A program made the position numbers and the translations under genes. Source: Bolinopsis microptera (lineage: Eukaryota > Ctenophora > Tentaculata > Lobata > Bolinopsidae). From it: DNA of 64,000 nt. Below, piece after piece: positions 34,701-48,300 of this stretch. A model generated the notes under the pieces. It ran no database searches, was not told the origin of the DNA, and saw nothing but the letters and a program-made list of their open reading frames with translations. How positions within the stretch are numbered: position 1 is the stretch's first letter; each line of letters begins with the position of its first letter. The DNA lies in contig NC_087076.1 of the NCBI RefSeq assembly GCF_026151205.1, positions 9,276,902-9,340,901 of the forward strand. The letters run 5' to 3'.

Positions 34701-37700
34701 CCCTTTCCCGGGATTTCTATTTAGTTAATTTTTATAGCCGGGTTTTTCCGGTATTGGGTTTTGGGTGATTTTAGCCATTCCGCCTAGAGGGTTAAAGGGA
34801 AAAAATACCCCATGAGGGGGACAGCGAAAAAAACATGGACATGGGAGTTCCCGGTTTGGGGATGAGGGGGCCCCTGTTCTGTTATTGTTGGGGTGGAAAT
34901 CTGTGGAGTAATTCCACGTAGCGCAGTTGCCAAATTTCAGGCTCCGTAGGGCCCTCCCGAAAGGAATATTTTCTGGTTAGTAGATTTGCAGTCCAAATCC
35001 AGGTTTCTATCAGGATTTTGGGGTTTTTGAATGGGAAAAGGGCTTTGCCGTATAGGGCAGGGAGTTTGCCACTTTGTTGGGGCGCCCAGGGCAGGTGGGA
35101 TTAATTTTTCACCATTTTTTAATTTAAAAATTTCCATTTTAAATTAAATTTTTGTAAACCGGAATTTTTAAAATAGTTAATTTTTTGAAGTTTAAACCCC
35201 TGTAAAGGGAATTTATAAAAAGTGTACATGGGCCGTAAATGTATAAAAAGTGTAATGCCTTTACCCTTTTACAATTTTACCTTTTATTTTTTTTGAACCA
35301 GGAGTTACTTGCCCGGTAGATGGGAAAAATGGAGTTGGGAAAAAGTTGCCTTAATTCTTTTTGACAGATTCCCCTCGTTCAGTTAAAGGGAAAGATAATT
35401 GCAAAAAAGGGGGGGTTTGCTCGGCGTAATCGGGAAATTTTTTATCAGGAAAAAGTTTGCCCGAAAATTTTTACTGTGCGGGAAACCCCCAAACCCCGGA
35501 AAAGTTGAATGTTTAAATTTTATAGGTGCAAAAATAAATATATTTTTAAAAAGATAAGTCTTAAAAAAGCGTGAAACGAAAATTGTTTTACAAAATTGAG
35601 GGCTTTGAGAGTTTAAACCGTGGTAACGAGGGTTTTCAGAATCTATTAAATTTCTGGGTATATCCCTGAGGAGGCAAATGAGAAGGTAAGGGCCCTTTTT
35701 TGTTTTCGACCTTTTTTTCCTTTTGCCATGTTTAGCTCCCATCCTTTCCCCCTCCCGCGGCTCTCCTTTTAAACTGTTCCTCTGCGTTGCTCCGAGGGTT
35801 TGGGACCTTGTATCTGACATGTTAAAATTGTACTGTGTTCTTCCCTTTACCCCTTAAAACCAGGGGTTTTCTTGAGGGTTTCCAATTTTGTTACCAGGGT
35901 TTCCAGGGGTTACCAATCTGGGTTAACCCGGGTTACCAATGTGATACCCCCTCAAGCTACATCCTTTTTTTGTTCCCCAGTTTACTGGCATTCACAACTC
36001 AAAAACTTTTCAAAAAAGCAAAAGAAGGGAAATGAAGCCAAAGTGATTAAAGGTCTTTTTTTAAAACCGGGAAAACCCAAAACAGGCACAATTTTTTGGG
36101 AAAATCTTTTTTTTGAATAATTATAATGAAATCCCTAAAAAAGAAAAATACAATTATTTAATTTAGGAGATGTTTAAAGCATTTTAAAAAGTTAAAATAA
36201 AACGATGAGGGAGTAGTTTTTATACATTTAAAATCTTCATTAAGTTGTTTTTAAATTTTATGCATTTATAAATATACATATTCAAATTTTTATTTATTTC
36301 TATGCAGTTTTAATTTAAATTCCCTAATGTTATGACAACCAAAATTGAAAGGGTTTGGGGAAATTTTTTTTTTTAATTTTTCTTTTCGAACAAGAAAAAC
36401 ACAATTTTTGGGAATATTTTTTACTAAGTTAATGTTTTAGCAAAAATTAAAAAAAAGTTCGGTATTTTAAAATTAATGAACTCTTTTGCATCTTTAAAAA
36501 AGTTTAGGGTTTTTTGGGTTCTCTAAAAAAATTTGTTTTTTCCCCAAAAAAACAAGTTTTCTCAATCGGGTTTTTCTTTTAATTTAAACAGTTTCCGCTC
36601 CCGCAAGTTTTTTTAACCAGGGTTCCAAAACCAACCCCAAAAAAATTTTTTGGGGTTTCCCCTTTTGGGTCTGGAGTTTTGTTCCCTGGTTCCCCGCCTT
36701 ATCCTTTGTGTATCTGTAGTCTTTTTCCAAAAAAATTTTAAAACCCTGGATTTCCTTTGGCCCCTTCATTTCTCTCGATTCGGAAACAGGGTCCACATCG
36801 TACAAATTTTTCTGTCTTTATGATGAGGGCCTTTAAAATTTTGACCCCCCACTCATCTCCCTGCCATTTCTCCAAATCCCCGGGGGGCCCCCCCCAGGGT
36901 TTGCCATGTGTTCTTTTTACTGTTTGGTTTATGTTAGGTTTGGGGGGGACCAGGGGGCCAGGGGAGTTTGGTTTTCCTTTTTAACCCAAAGGGGGTTTCC
37001 CTTTACCCATCCCGTTTGTGTTATTGTCAGTTGATCTTGTTGGCCAGGAATAATCCTCTCAGTCTTTTCTTCCCCCCCCTATTGCCCCCCACTGGGTTTA
37101 CCCCCGTCTATACCCTCAAATGTGGGTTTCCGTACAGTTGGGCTCCAAAACCACACGCCCCCCTTTTGAGTGGGTAGTAGGTTGCCCGTCTGTAAAGTGC
37201 ATTAAATTTGCTGTTTAAAAATTTCCCCCTTTTTTGAAAAGGGGGGTTTTTTAAAAAGGGAAACTGACCTGATCCTTTCCCCCCCCAGTATGTGGGGTTT
37301 ACCCCAAAGGCGGGTAATTGTTGACCAATGGGGGGAATCTACCCAAACATTCCACCCTTATCCCCAAAAAGATAAACACAGTGTTTTCCCACGCCCCGTA
37401 TCCTTCAGAGTTCAAAAAAAATGCCCTTTACGGTCATCCAGGGCAGACACCCTTTGCCCGGGCGTCCTTTCCTTTGGTTTTTTCCTTCCCCTACACCTTC
37501 ATTTTGTGTTTTACTGTGGGGGGGGAATCGCAGGGAAAAAGAGGGTTTTTTCTTTGGGGGGTTAAAGGGCCCGAGGTTTACTCTTTCATGATCAGGGTTA
37601 ACCCCTTTTAGCTTGCTGAGTGTAGGGGGTTTGAGGAGTATGTAGGGTTAGGTTCCCCAACACCCCATCATCTACACTCCCATCACTTTCACGGTGTTGG

Positions 37701-38250
37701 GGTCTGAAATCAAACCCCTCTCCGTTAAAGGAAAACCCCTTCTTTTGTTTAAAAAATCTGTTGCCCCCCATTTTAAAAAACCCGTTAAAAAAAAAACAAA
37801 CCCCCTTTTAAGGGGGTGTGGCCCCAGGAGCAGTGTTCCCAGGGGTGCCACTTTCCTACAAACCCTGGGTTTGAAACCTTTTTTTCCTATGCGGGGGTTT
37901 GGGGGTTTTAGTTTGGTTTTTGAGGTTGTCCGTGGGCGTTTTCCCGGGGCCTAAAAACACCATGTTGTGTTCCAGTTGGGGGGGGTATTTACCCGTCATC
38001 AGAGTCCTCTAGTTGGGGTAATTTGGGGGTTTCACGTTTTGTATTGTCAAATACGTCCCGGGTTTTGCTTGGGGCCGTAGAGTTGGAAACTATTGTTGGG
38101 GGGCGGCGTGCCGGGGACATTCCCCCCCAACCCAGGGCATTGCTAAACATTTGGACGTTTTTGGGTTGTTTTAAATGCTTTTAACCAACTCCAGTAGTAG
38201 TAGGAATAGTCAGGGGACTTTGCCAATCGGGTTATCATTGCTGGTCAAAT
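31780..38250. other. Block with inflated homopolymers of all four bases
   Basis: The texture changes sharply here. Runs of 4-8 identical bases (AAAA, TTTT, GGGG, CCCC) follow each other repeatedly, for example at 34480-34510, 36590-36760 and 37240-37290. Flanking DNA on both sides lacks this pattern. The many short open frames inside are unreliable. It looks like badly corrected long-read or gap-filled sequence rather than a natural composition. Real genes may be hidden in it, including the zinc-finger remnants listed separately and perhaps the first exon of ATP6V1F. Confidence 0.75.
32200..32760 (+). pseudogene. C2H2 zinc-finger gene remnants in the low-quality block
   Basis: Across shifting frames the linker and finger pattern of tandem C2H2 proteins can be read: HLRAHAG followed by a KKPGF-like stretch near 32460-32510, HSGEKGPFK near 32582-32615, and MHAGGQIF followed by CDE, K and CFSLQG near 32675-32735. 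The usual family form is H-x3-H-TGEKP-(Y/F)-x-C. Spacing of about 85-120 bp between linkers suits one finger per unit. No frame stays open. I infer a real zinc-finger gene, or part of one, with indel errors. Confidence 0.5.
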
Positions 38251-39350
38251 ATTTAGATGTTACTGTGCCTAACCTAACGGTAAGTAAAACTCAAACACAA
38301 AGAATCAGATAGCAACTACTAAAATATGTTAGTGCTGCTGGAAATACTGTAGCTACTAACCCACAGTGTTATTAATACAACATCCGGGCAGGTCCCCTGG
38401 GCTGGGTAAATAATACTCCGTAGTGTAAGTTCCTGCTTATTGTACAATCTATGACGTACAATCTATGACGTACAATCTATGCGTACAATCTATGACGTAC
38501 AATCTGTACGTAGAATGTTGATTTATGTTTGATTAATCTATATGACGTAGAATACGTGATTTATCTATTCAACTTCATTAGAACATTATCATCACTGAGT
38601 CTATTCAGAAAAAAATCAGAAATTTTCTTGAAAGAATCATCAAATGAGACTATGAGACTCAATAACACTACACGACTTAACCAGATAGTTGTACAAACGT
38701 AAAGCAGTAAAGCTATCCTTAAACCCAAACAAACCCATCCAGCTGAAACAAAACTAATGTTGGATATCATCATGTGAATATGATAATCCTTATCCCCTCC
38801 CTTATCAGCAATATCCCTCGTGGGTTGTATCAGATTACTTTACCTGTCTCTTTATCTTCTAAGTCGAAGGTCTAACTCACGACTTGTGGGATATTTTGAT
38901 CGCACTTCCGTCCAAAGAAATGACTTGAAATTCGTGATACAAATTATTTGCAATGACTGGTGTGTTTCGTGGAGGGCTGCCAAATCAACTTATAACGATA
39001 AGGAAATATTTGTACCGAAGAAAATTCTTAGTATTACAAATACTTCGTATAGTATTACGAATACTTAGAAACCTAGAATTAGCTTGAACAATTTTTTTGT
39101 GACTTAGCTTTACCGGGCATCTACATTTGATATTAATTGATAAATACAACGAAATAGATGCTACTATACGATACCAATACTGAATACTGACTTTTCATTA
39201 ATATCCCGTCTGGCATTGCACTTCGGTTATTGGTTTTCGTGTTCGGTTATATATTATGTGTGCATACCAAATGCATCTAAGGTCTATACTAACTATTTAA
39301 ATTCCGAATTATCATGTTAGACATTTATCTGACAAATCAATATTTTCTAG
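38250..39350. other. AT-rich spacer before the first visible ATP6V1F exon
   Basis: Normal texture resumes here. There is a short tandem repeat at 38445-38520. A 70-codon minus-strand frame at 38561-38773 starts with a hydrophobic stretch (FVSAGWVCLGLRIALLLYVC) but lacks any recognised domain, and is probably chance. The expected N-terminal exon of ATP6V1F (with its GDEDTVTGFLL motif) is not found in this stretch. Confidence 0.35.
38445..38520 (+). repeat. 14-bp tandem repeat, about five copies
   Basis: The unit TGACGTACAATCTA is repeated with one- or two-base losses in later copies (ATGCGTACAATC, CAATCTGTACG). No function is suggested. Confidence 0.8.
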
Positions 39351-42300
39351 ATACTACTATTGGAGACATAGAGTCCCATTTGAAGAGACTGCTCGCTAGA
39401 AAAGACATCGGAATTGTTCTTATTAACCAGCACGTAAGTTTGAGAATTATATTATTTAAATTTCTCCTCCGTTATTTGTGAATTATCTGTGGCACTCAAA
39501 ACTTTGGTAACTTGCACAAATGGTGCATGGTTTGTTGCATAACCTTAGCAAACTTATACAAAGATACATCATGGTATTTGATGATCATACTGATATCTAG
39601 TGCAGCAGCAATACTATCGTGTAATTTGTAAACTGTTAGCGCAGCTCCGTGGCATCTTCATTGTTTTAATACTTTCAAAACTACTATATAACAAATAATT
39701 TGAGTGCTATGTAACCAGGCGGCAAATTTGAAATGGGTTATGATGGGGTCCGTAGTCCCCACACATAGTATCATGTCCTTGTTTTACTGACTACTTCAAT
39801 GAAGAACGTACATACATTTTAATAGACATGTTGTTGTTGGAAATATTTTAGGTTATAACCACGCAAGTGGTGCAAAACCATCCGAATAGCAGTACTGGCA
39901 CAGCAACAATAGAAAATAGCAGTACTGGCACAGCAACAATAGAAAATAGCAGTACTGGCACAGCAACAATAGAAAATAGTAGTACTGGCACAGCAACAAT
40001 AAAAAATGTTCTCGCACAAAATTTAAGATTGAGTGATTTGTGATAATAGAAAATGAAACATGATATCCTCGATAGATCGTTGCTCATTCATCGAACTATT
40101 AATTCAATTTTACCCACCAAAAATTGGTTCATATTGGTCAGTCCTAATTGCTTTGGGCCCTCAAAACAAGGCTCAAGTTAACCACAATGGTCACATTTAC
40201 TTACAACTTATGAACCAACATAATGATAACATACTAAAGAATGCCTAATTTTTTAGTTATCCCAGTTATTTACCAAAAACTGATTTTGGCCATGCGTTTT
40301 GATAAGAACATATTGGACACTTCTAGATGCGTTTAAACTAACCGCAGGGGGGGGGGGGGGGGGGGGGGGTGTAACCCAAAAAAACCCAACTCCTACCCAA
40401 GAAAAGGTAATACTGGGATTGGGTTTTTTTGGGTTTTTTTTGGGTTTTTTAAACAAAATTTAAACAAAATTCTAGCCATTTCATTAATTGTATTGAATGT
40501 GAATTATTTCCCACTGAGTCTTACCTACGTGTTGTTCTCATGTCTTAACTTAATAGATAGTTGACATAGTATATAAGTGTGTTTATATTGATAGTATGTT
40601 ATCACGATAGCAAACAGGATGTCTCGTTCATCGAGATATAATCCATATGAATGCACAAAGTGGAAATGTGCCAAATGCGGCAAATGTGTTCTCCTGTCAT
40701 GGAAGGAGGCTATGACGAAGGTCAAGGCAAGTCAAAGCACATGACTTAAATTACTTGACTTAAGGCGGCTTCAGAGTCCGACTCTCGATGATGTGTCTCC
40801 AAAGCTTTCTGTCCGCCATAAGCTCCTGAATCTCCCCAGTGTTCTTGAGTCCAGTGTCACTTATTAGGTTATCGACGAAGGTGAGCGGTGGTCTATCCCT
40901 CCCTAGGTTTCCAAAGGAGAAGTTGGTGTGCTGCCAGGTCATCATGTCGCTGGATGTGCCCAGCCAACCTCATTCTTCTGGCCTGTATCTTCGAAATAAC
41001 TCTTGGGAGTGATCCAAAGACCTCCTTGTTGGTGCGATGTCCCCTCCAGTCAACGTTTAGGGCCATCCGAAGCATTCTACTGTAACATCCGTCTATTCTT
41101 TTCTTCAAAGATTCTGTTATTGTCCACGTTTTCGTTCCATACAGGAAGATTGATTCAACCGTAGCTTGGACAGACGGATCTTTAAATCTCGGCACAAATT
41201 GGACCTCCATATAGCCTACATTTTGTGGTAGGCAGCCCATGCCTTGGCCTTGCGTAACCTAAAGTCGTGCTCCGTTGTACTAAAATCCTCAACTTCTTTT
41301 AAGGCATGTCCGTCCTTAGAAATTATTGTGTGTGGCTCCTCTCCTACTAAATTAACTGTAAGATCCTTGGTTTTAGACAAAAGAGATTTCCTGCCTCCTC
41401 ATCAGATGAGGCTTCTGTAGGACTGTAGCATGTGATGACAGTGAGCCTGGGCTTTCCATTAAAAGACATGGTGAGGATCCTTGCGCTGTAAGATTTTATA
41501 ACTTTATAAGACTTATAGCCTCATATGCTTTCCTCGTCAAGATGATTCCTACTCTCCCATTAGAAGCGCCAGCTGCGTTTCTCCACGCAGATGAGATCAC
41601 TGGTTGAATCCCTTTGTTCATATTTTCTATTCTGGTATTCTCAGCAATCAGCATGCACTAGTGCACTACCCGATGTTCGATTCTTGCAGGGCAAGGATGT
41701 GCAGCTTGCGTCGAGAAAATAGTTCTTCAAGTTCGATGCGTTCTCTGGCTGTTCCTATGTTAAACGTGCCAACCTGAGCAGCCCTTTTACATGATACAAT
41801 GCAATTGATGTTCATATTTTTTTGATGTTTTCTTGTTTGACTTTCTGTAGAAATAGGTTGTCGTGTTGTGGAGACCGAGTCATCAGCTTCTGTAATAGCA
41901 GCGTAATTACCCCGGCAACCACTTCCACTAGAAAAATAAGGGGCTTTAACCCTTCAGCTGTTGATAAACTTCATCTTGACTTTTCAGTTGGCTCACAATC
42001 CTGTGCAGTCCCCTGCACATTGGCAGTGGATTGTGTTCTTAACTCTTGCGCCACTAAAAGGCTAAGGGCATCCGCTTGAACAATAGCCATATTTAACTCT
42101 CACCATAATATCTTGGGTATCTTGAGCATGTAATTGCACGAACATATGCTAAACAAGACAAATGTGACACTTCCTTTTTCTACCCAACAGCATCAGTTGT
42201 AATCCTTACCCAATCGTCACCTGCTCCAGTGTGGGACTTTCCGATTTTATCCCAAAGCATAAGGAGGTTAGAGTGAGAACAGAGCTACACTTTAGCGGGG

Positions 42301-45300
42301 ACTAACCCTTCCCCTGACTACCTCGTTACCCGGTACCCCGGGCATAGGGAGCCGTATCCTGACTTCCAGAGTGTGGTCCAGTCTAGCTGGGTCATAGTAG
42401 ACTAGGTTGAACAGGGTAACAGCCAACACCTCTTTAGCTACTGTGCAATCCACAGTAAAGATTTACGAGTCTCAAAGCCTCTTTTAGACCAAGAGTTAAG
42501 GAGTCAATAGATCAAATTATTGAACTTCCAGGGCTCAATGTCTCCCGTCGACCGTCCTTCCTTTAGCCTGGACCCCCTGTCCAGTATCCAGTCTTCACCA
42601 CGCGGAGGTAGTGGCTTTCATCATGCTGTCCGATGAGTGTCTGGAAGAGGGCACCAGCAGGATACCCCTTTTCAAAGTTCGGGAGCCTGACATCAGACCA
42701 GGGCTTCCACCCAGCTTCTATCCAGCGGTGACGCCTTGGGCCACCTAAGCTTCACACAACCATTGAAAGACCACCTGCCTACGTCTGTAAAAATTTTGAT
42801 GATGCGATTATTACAGTCGAGGGTCTGATGCTGTACATTCTCAGTGTAACAGCTGACAACAGTTATCAACACTTTATGCCCTGGCTGTTTACATCCGATG
42901 CCTGTGAGCAAACTTTATGCTTTCCTGCGCATAGGCCTCCATGCAGGCATTAGAACTAATCTGTGTTCTAAGGATATGTTGGTTGGCATGGGCAAATCAA
43001 ACCGTTTCCTCGAGCTTGATGCACTCGGCAAAAGTTTGATCCCTGTAACAGTTGCCCACTCTCGCAACAAGCTTGTTATACCGCATCCGAAAGCAGAGAA
43101 ACTATTTTGAGGTAAAGATACTTCAATCCCAAGATTGTTCCAAGCTATGAAGAAGGGAGTCTCAAGGGGTAGAGAACTCATTCAAGAACACTGTAACTTT
43201 GAAGGAGAGGCTTTCAAACCATCTTCTGACGGAGCAGAGAGTGACGAAGCTGAAACAGATGATGACGAAGAGGAAGTGGAGGATATTGACTCATCAGAGG
43301 AATGGGCGAAAATAGTAACTGTGTATGGTGATGCTCTGCATCATGATACGGCTGTTGAGGTTTGCCTCAATGGAGGGCGAGATCGAATGCCATCCCAGTC
43401 AAGATTTTAGCGACTCCAGGGCCATAAACAAGCGAAGATATCACTTAATATCACATGTGATCATGCAGCTGATGGTAACTGCAAGATTCTTTCAGTTGGA
43501 GATAGAGCATGGTTTCTCGTTAAGCGGATGATCAGGAAAACGGAAACAGAGATCGTGAAGGTGAGAAGAAAGGCTTTATTCCTCTCGTACCGGTTGCGGT
43601 CAGGGTTGGGGTCATTAGTGAGTTGCGTCCCTACTAACTCAATTTGCCATGGCCATCGAAGTGAGCATTACATATGGCTGATATCATATCTGGATGGCCA
43701 ACTTCTTCTGAGCACATCAGTGAATAAAATACTGCTTTTGGGTGATATTTAAGCGATTATATCTATTGTGATGTTGTAGTTATGAACCACAACAGTGATG
43801 TTGTACTGATAATTGTTTTGCTAGGTGCCTATATGATTTCATTTCCTTCAAATAAAAAATTTGTAAAAAACCCAAAAAAACCCAACTCCTACCCTGAAAA
43901 AGGTAATACTGGGATTGGGTTTTTTTGGGTTTTTTTGGGTTACACCCGCAGGGCCGGGGAGTGACGGGGTAAACCGGCAAAAGCTTATCAGTGCAGGGCC
44001 TACTTCCAATAGAGGGTGCCCTCGATAAGAATATAAGTTTATAACTTCCTGCTCTTTTCAAATAATTATCCGATAATTTCTGCAGAAGAACTGGAATTTT
44101 CGCTAGAATAACAAAATTCTGGAGCGTTGTTAGGTGTTGTGAACTTGAGTATAAGCTCATTCAGCTCCAGCAAATTATATTATGTCATCTTAGTGTGAGT
44201 TCCAACCATAAATTGTGGTGACTCACGACCCTCGATCAGTGACGTTTGATTTATTGTACTGTGAGCAATTAGGTGATCGGGAAATTTACTAAAGCAAACA
44301 AGCGAATAGAAAGGAAAAATCATTATTAACAACATCCACACTAATATTAAATGCTGATCAGCTGATTAAGTAAGTGTGCACACCGTAAAAGGTAGAATTA
44401 GCAACTCCGTGGAACCTCCCAGCAAGACAAATTTAGACAACAAGACAATACATACCTCGTTGATAGGTCTCTGCGAAAATTGGGTGACCGACAACTGAAC
44501 CCAATTGAACCTAGTTCCCATGCAGTTAACAGGCACCCAATCAGCTTAATTGGGTGGCCAATCAGCTTAAATCCCAAAACGACAACTGAACCCAGGACAT
44601 ATCACAACTGCACTGAAATCGGAAATACGACAACTTGGGTTCAGTTGTCCGTTAGCCCGAAAATTTCTAAATTTATTGTTTCCCATTATATTATATTTAT
44701 AAATGAGTAACTTGATGAGGTAGTGAGAAGGAGAGTCGTGGGTTTGGTAATCTGAGTGGAGTTCGAGATTGGGTGATTTTATTTGATCTGCGAAGAAAGC
44801 TTTTAAGTTTCCGATTGAAATGATGGAAACACAACTTAGACCAGACCTGGTTATTTTCTCAAGGTCTGCTAAGAAAGTGTTGTGGTGGGAGTTAAAAGTA
44901 CCCTCTGAAAAACGGATCTCATGAGTACAAACTAGACCTCTACAACAGTCTACAGGCAAAGATTCGGGCAAAAGGATGGTCCTGCTTCAGTTTCAAAGTT
45001 GGCTGTTGATATTGGAGCAACAAGGAGCAAGGAAGATCATTGCTGATAGTTTCGAGTGGGCTGCTAAGAGGACTGACTTTAGAGGAAGGGAGCTGAAGAA
45101 CCAGGTGAGGGAGAGTGGGAAGGAAGCAGCGCACTATCTTAGATGTAGCTACTAAGCTACTTGTTGGAGTGGTAGTTGGAGTAAGGTATAGGGTGATTTT
45201 ACAGAGCATTCTAGAGGAGCCATTTTGGCGATATCTTGTCGCAAATTGCAAGTGAGCAAGTGCTAACATATATCTTCAAGTGGATCTCGGATCAGATGGT

Positions 45301-48300
45301 GATCCATTTGTTGGACTGCTGGTGCCTGACAAGGAGGCCGTATCGCGATTGAAAGCTTCGAAACGGTTTTAGGTTTGTGGCTGATGATCCTGCTCCAAGA
45401 GAGAAAGAGTGTGTGAGAGGGGGGAAGAAGGGGGAGGGGGAGGGGGGTGGGGGCGCGGTAGAGACAAGGCCAAGGAAGTAGGTCACATTTCTCGTGCGCG
45501 TAATGGTTTTGGCAAATGTTTGGGTTAGAGATTGTGTTAGGTAGTTAGGTTTAGTGTCGGGGTCAGAGTAAAGTTTTAGGGTTTTGCCTTCTCCGTCAGA
45601 GCCACATATATTTTCGTGTTAAGGCAGTCATGTGATCACTAACGTAGAGTGATTCATCATCGTTCCAACATGAGTGTAAATGTAATTTTCTGAAAGGATC
45701 GGTTTGGTATTATGATTAATATCCACTCGATTACTATTATTATTCATTACATGATTCCTCTTAGAAGGAATATAAGGAGTTGTCTCGCTTCCTGTCTCGT
45801 AGGCCTGTTCTGTTCATATTTTAGTCACATCAATAATTGGTCGCAGAGTACTGCAGCAACGATGGAAGTGCTTCTTGTATTGCTAGTTTCTGAACATTTT
45901 CTATGATCAAAGTTTTTTTATATCCGGTCGCGCAGCGCGTACGCGACGCGACGTACGTACGTACGTAATTTAAATTAAATAAATAATATAATTTGAATTA
46001 GATCAGCTAGAAAACACAGCCTGCAGTAGCTGTCATATCTTCATTCCTTTTATCAATTATACTTAAGCTTCGTGTCCCCAGGTAATCTGTAATCGACAGC
46101 ACTGTTAGCACGACCATTTTTTCTTTATACTCCAGTAGCAGGCAAGGGTTGAGTGTGCACTTCGCTGCATAGAGTTTTTTGCTACTGAATCGGGTTAAAT
46201 AGGTCATTGGTAACTCAAATCACCGAGGGGCACATTTTGTATCGCTAGTCCCAGTCCTACAGGGCGAAATTTCTAAATTGCCCTCAGTCGCAAATTTGGG
46301 ATTTTTGTATCTCGGCTTCTAAAAGACTTAGAGACTTGAATATTGGCTTAAAATAACCGCAATAGCCTTATTTATATACAAGTTATGAAGCAATGTAAGG
46401 TCTCAAGTGCCTAGTTTTAAAGATATTCACGAAAAACTGTTTTTTGGCTCATCGCAGCCTGAATAACCGAATTATTTTTGTATCTCGAGCTATAAATGTC
46501 GTAGAAACTTCTCCGATACTGAAAATTATTCTCAATGAGCACATTTATATAAGACTTATGAATCATTATATGCTCTAAAATGCTTATTTGTAGAGATATT
46601 AGCAAAAATCGGTAATTTTGGCTACACCAATACAAATTTGGTAATTCGTTTAGTCTTTTTGTAGCAAATTTTCACGTTACAATTTTCAAGATGCGGTTTG
46701 TGGCTATCGATAGGGCTTTATATGCTATTGTATGGTTTTGATACAATCCTTCAGCACCTGACATAGGCAATAGGGGTCACAAACCCTGAAATGTCAGGAA
46801 CTGGGTGCAGTGGCCGAGATAAATATTTGATAATTACTTGAACTCTTGACTCACATACATCTTTTTAACGGTTAGTTAGACATCTTTAACCAGTATTGAA
46901 CGTTGAGTAAAACTTCTGATCCATTTGTAGCTCAGGTGATGTGCCCCAGAACCTCACGCCTGAGTGACAGTGGGCCTTATCGATCATGAGCCGCAAATCA
47001 CAATGACTTTGGGCCTCAGAGACAAGGGCATTCGTACTCTTGGCTTAAATTGGCTCTTCGTTAGTATCATCAATCAGGTTTATAACTTCTATAGAAGTTA
47101 GATATAGATATATCTATATCTATATCAGATGATATAGATATCATCTGCCTGTCCAGTGTCCACCTGTTTCTTTGAGATTCATTATTACTTCAAGTTCAGT
47201 CATTTCGCTTCTGTTTAACTGTAGGCTTAATAAGGGACTACAGTCCAGCAATATCTCTAGATTTAGCAATATCTGGTTTCGCTACTAATTGTGTTCAGCA
47301 AGCAAGTTTGTAAGTTTTCAGTCCTACTGTCCCAAAATATTGGCCCCCAGATCACTGGTAATGCTGGAGTACTGGTAATGCACATTGCACATAGTAATGC
47401 TGATTTCTTGCTTAACATAGCTCTTTTTTAAGTTCCTTTTTCAGCAGTCTTCCCTATCATACTGGCATAAAAACAGATTCACCTCCTTTATCTCTAAATA
47501 TAATCTTGAACCTGGGCTCTACGGGTTATCGAATGTCCACCAACCTCGTGCCCCAATTATTGTCAGCCCCAGGACCTCTGGCACCTGCAACTTTGGGTCC
47601 CAGAACTTCGGGCCCAACGATACCTGTCCCTCAGTGACTCTGTGCCCCACATAATTCTAATTTATGACTCAATGTAAGTTGTAAATGCTGAGATGGACAT
47701 TCGATAACCTGTAGAGCCCAGGTTCAAGATTAAATTTAGAGATAAAGGCCAGTATGATAGGGAAGACTGCTGAAAAAGGAACTTAAAAAAGAGCTATGTT
47801 AAGCAAAAATCAGCATTACCATGTGCATTACCAGTTCTGTACTCCAGCATAACCAGTGCTCTGGAGGCCAATATTTTGGGGCATTAGGACTGAAAACTAA
47901 CAAACTTGCTTGCTGAACACCTTTACCTTAAAAGTAGCGAAACCAGATATTGCTAAATCTAGAGATATTGCTGGACTGAAGTCCCTCATTACACCTGTAC
48001 AGTTGAACAGAAGCGAAATGACTGAACTTGAAGTAATAATGAATCTCAAAGAAACAGGTGGACACTGGACAGGCAGATAATATAGAAGTTATAAACCTGA
48101 TTGATGATACTAACGAAGAGCCAATTTAAGCCAAGAGTACGAATGCCCTTGTCTCTGAGGCCCAAAGTCATTGTGATTTGCGGCTTATGATCGATAAGGC
48201 CCACTGTCACTCAGGCGTGAGGTTCTGGGGCACATCACCTGAGCTACAAATGGATCAGAAGTTTTACTCAACGTTCAATACTGGTTTAAGATGTCCAACT

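Noticed and set aside
33132-37954. Numerous short frames in the homopolymer block as genes
   Set aside because: Peptides are dominated by G/P/K/F runs from inflated homopolymers and match no family.
38561-38773. 70-residue minus-strand membrane protein
   Set aside because: A single hydrophobic stretch in AT-rich DNA, no domain, no splice sites and no similarity I can name.
39819-40087. Cys-rich repeat protein (FYCCCAST units) on the minus strand
   Set aside because: The 30-bp tandem repeat is a multiple of three, so any frame shows a repeated peptide; no flanking coding sequence.
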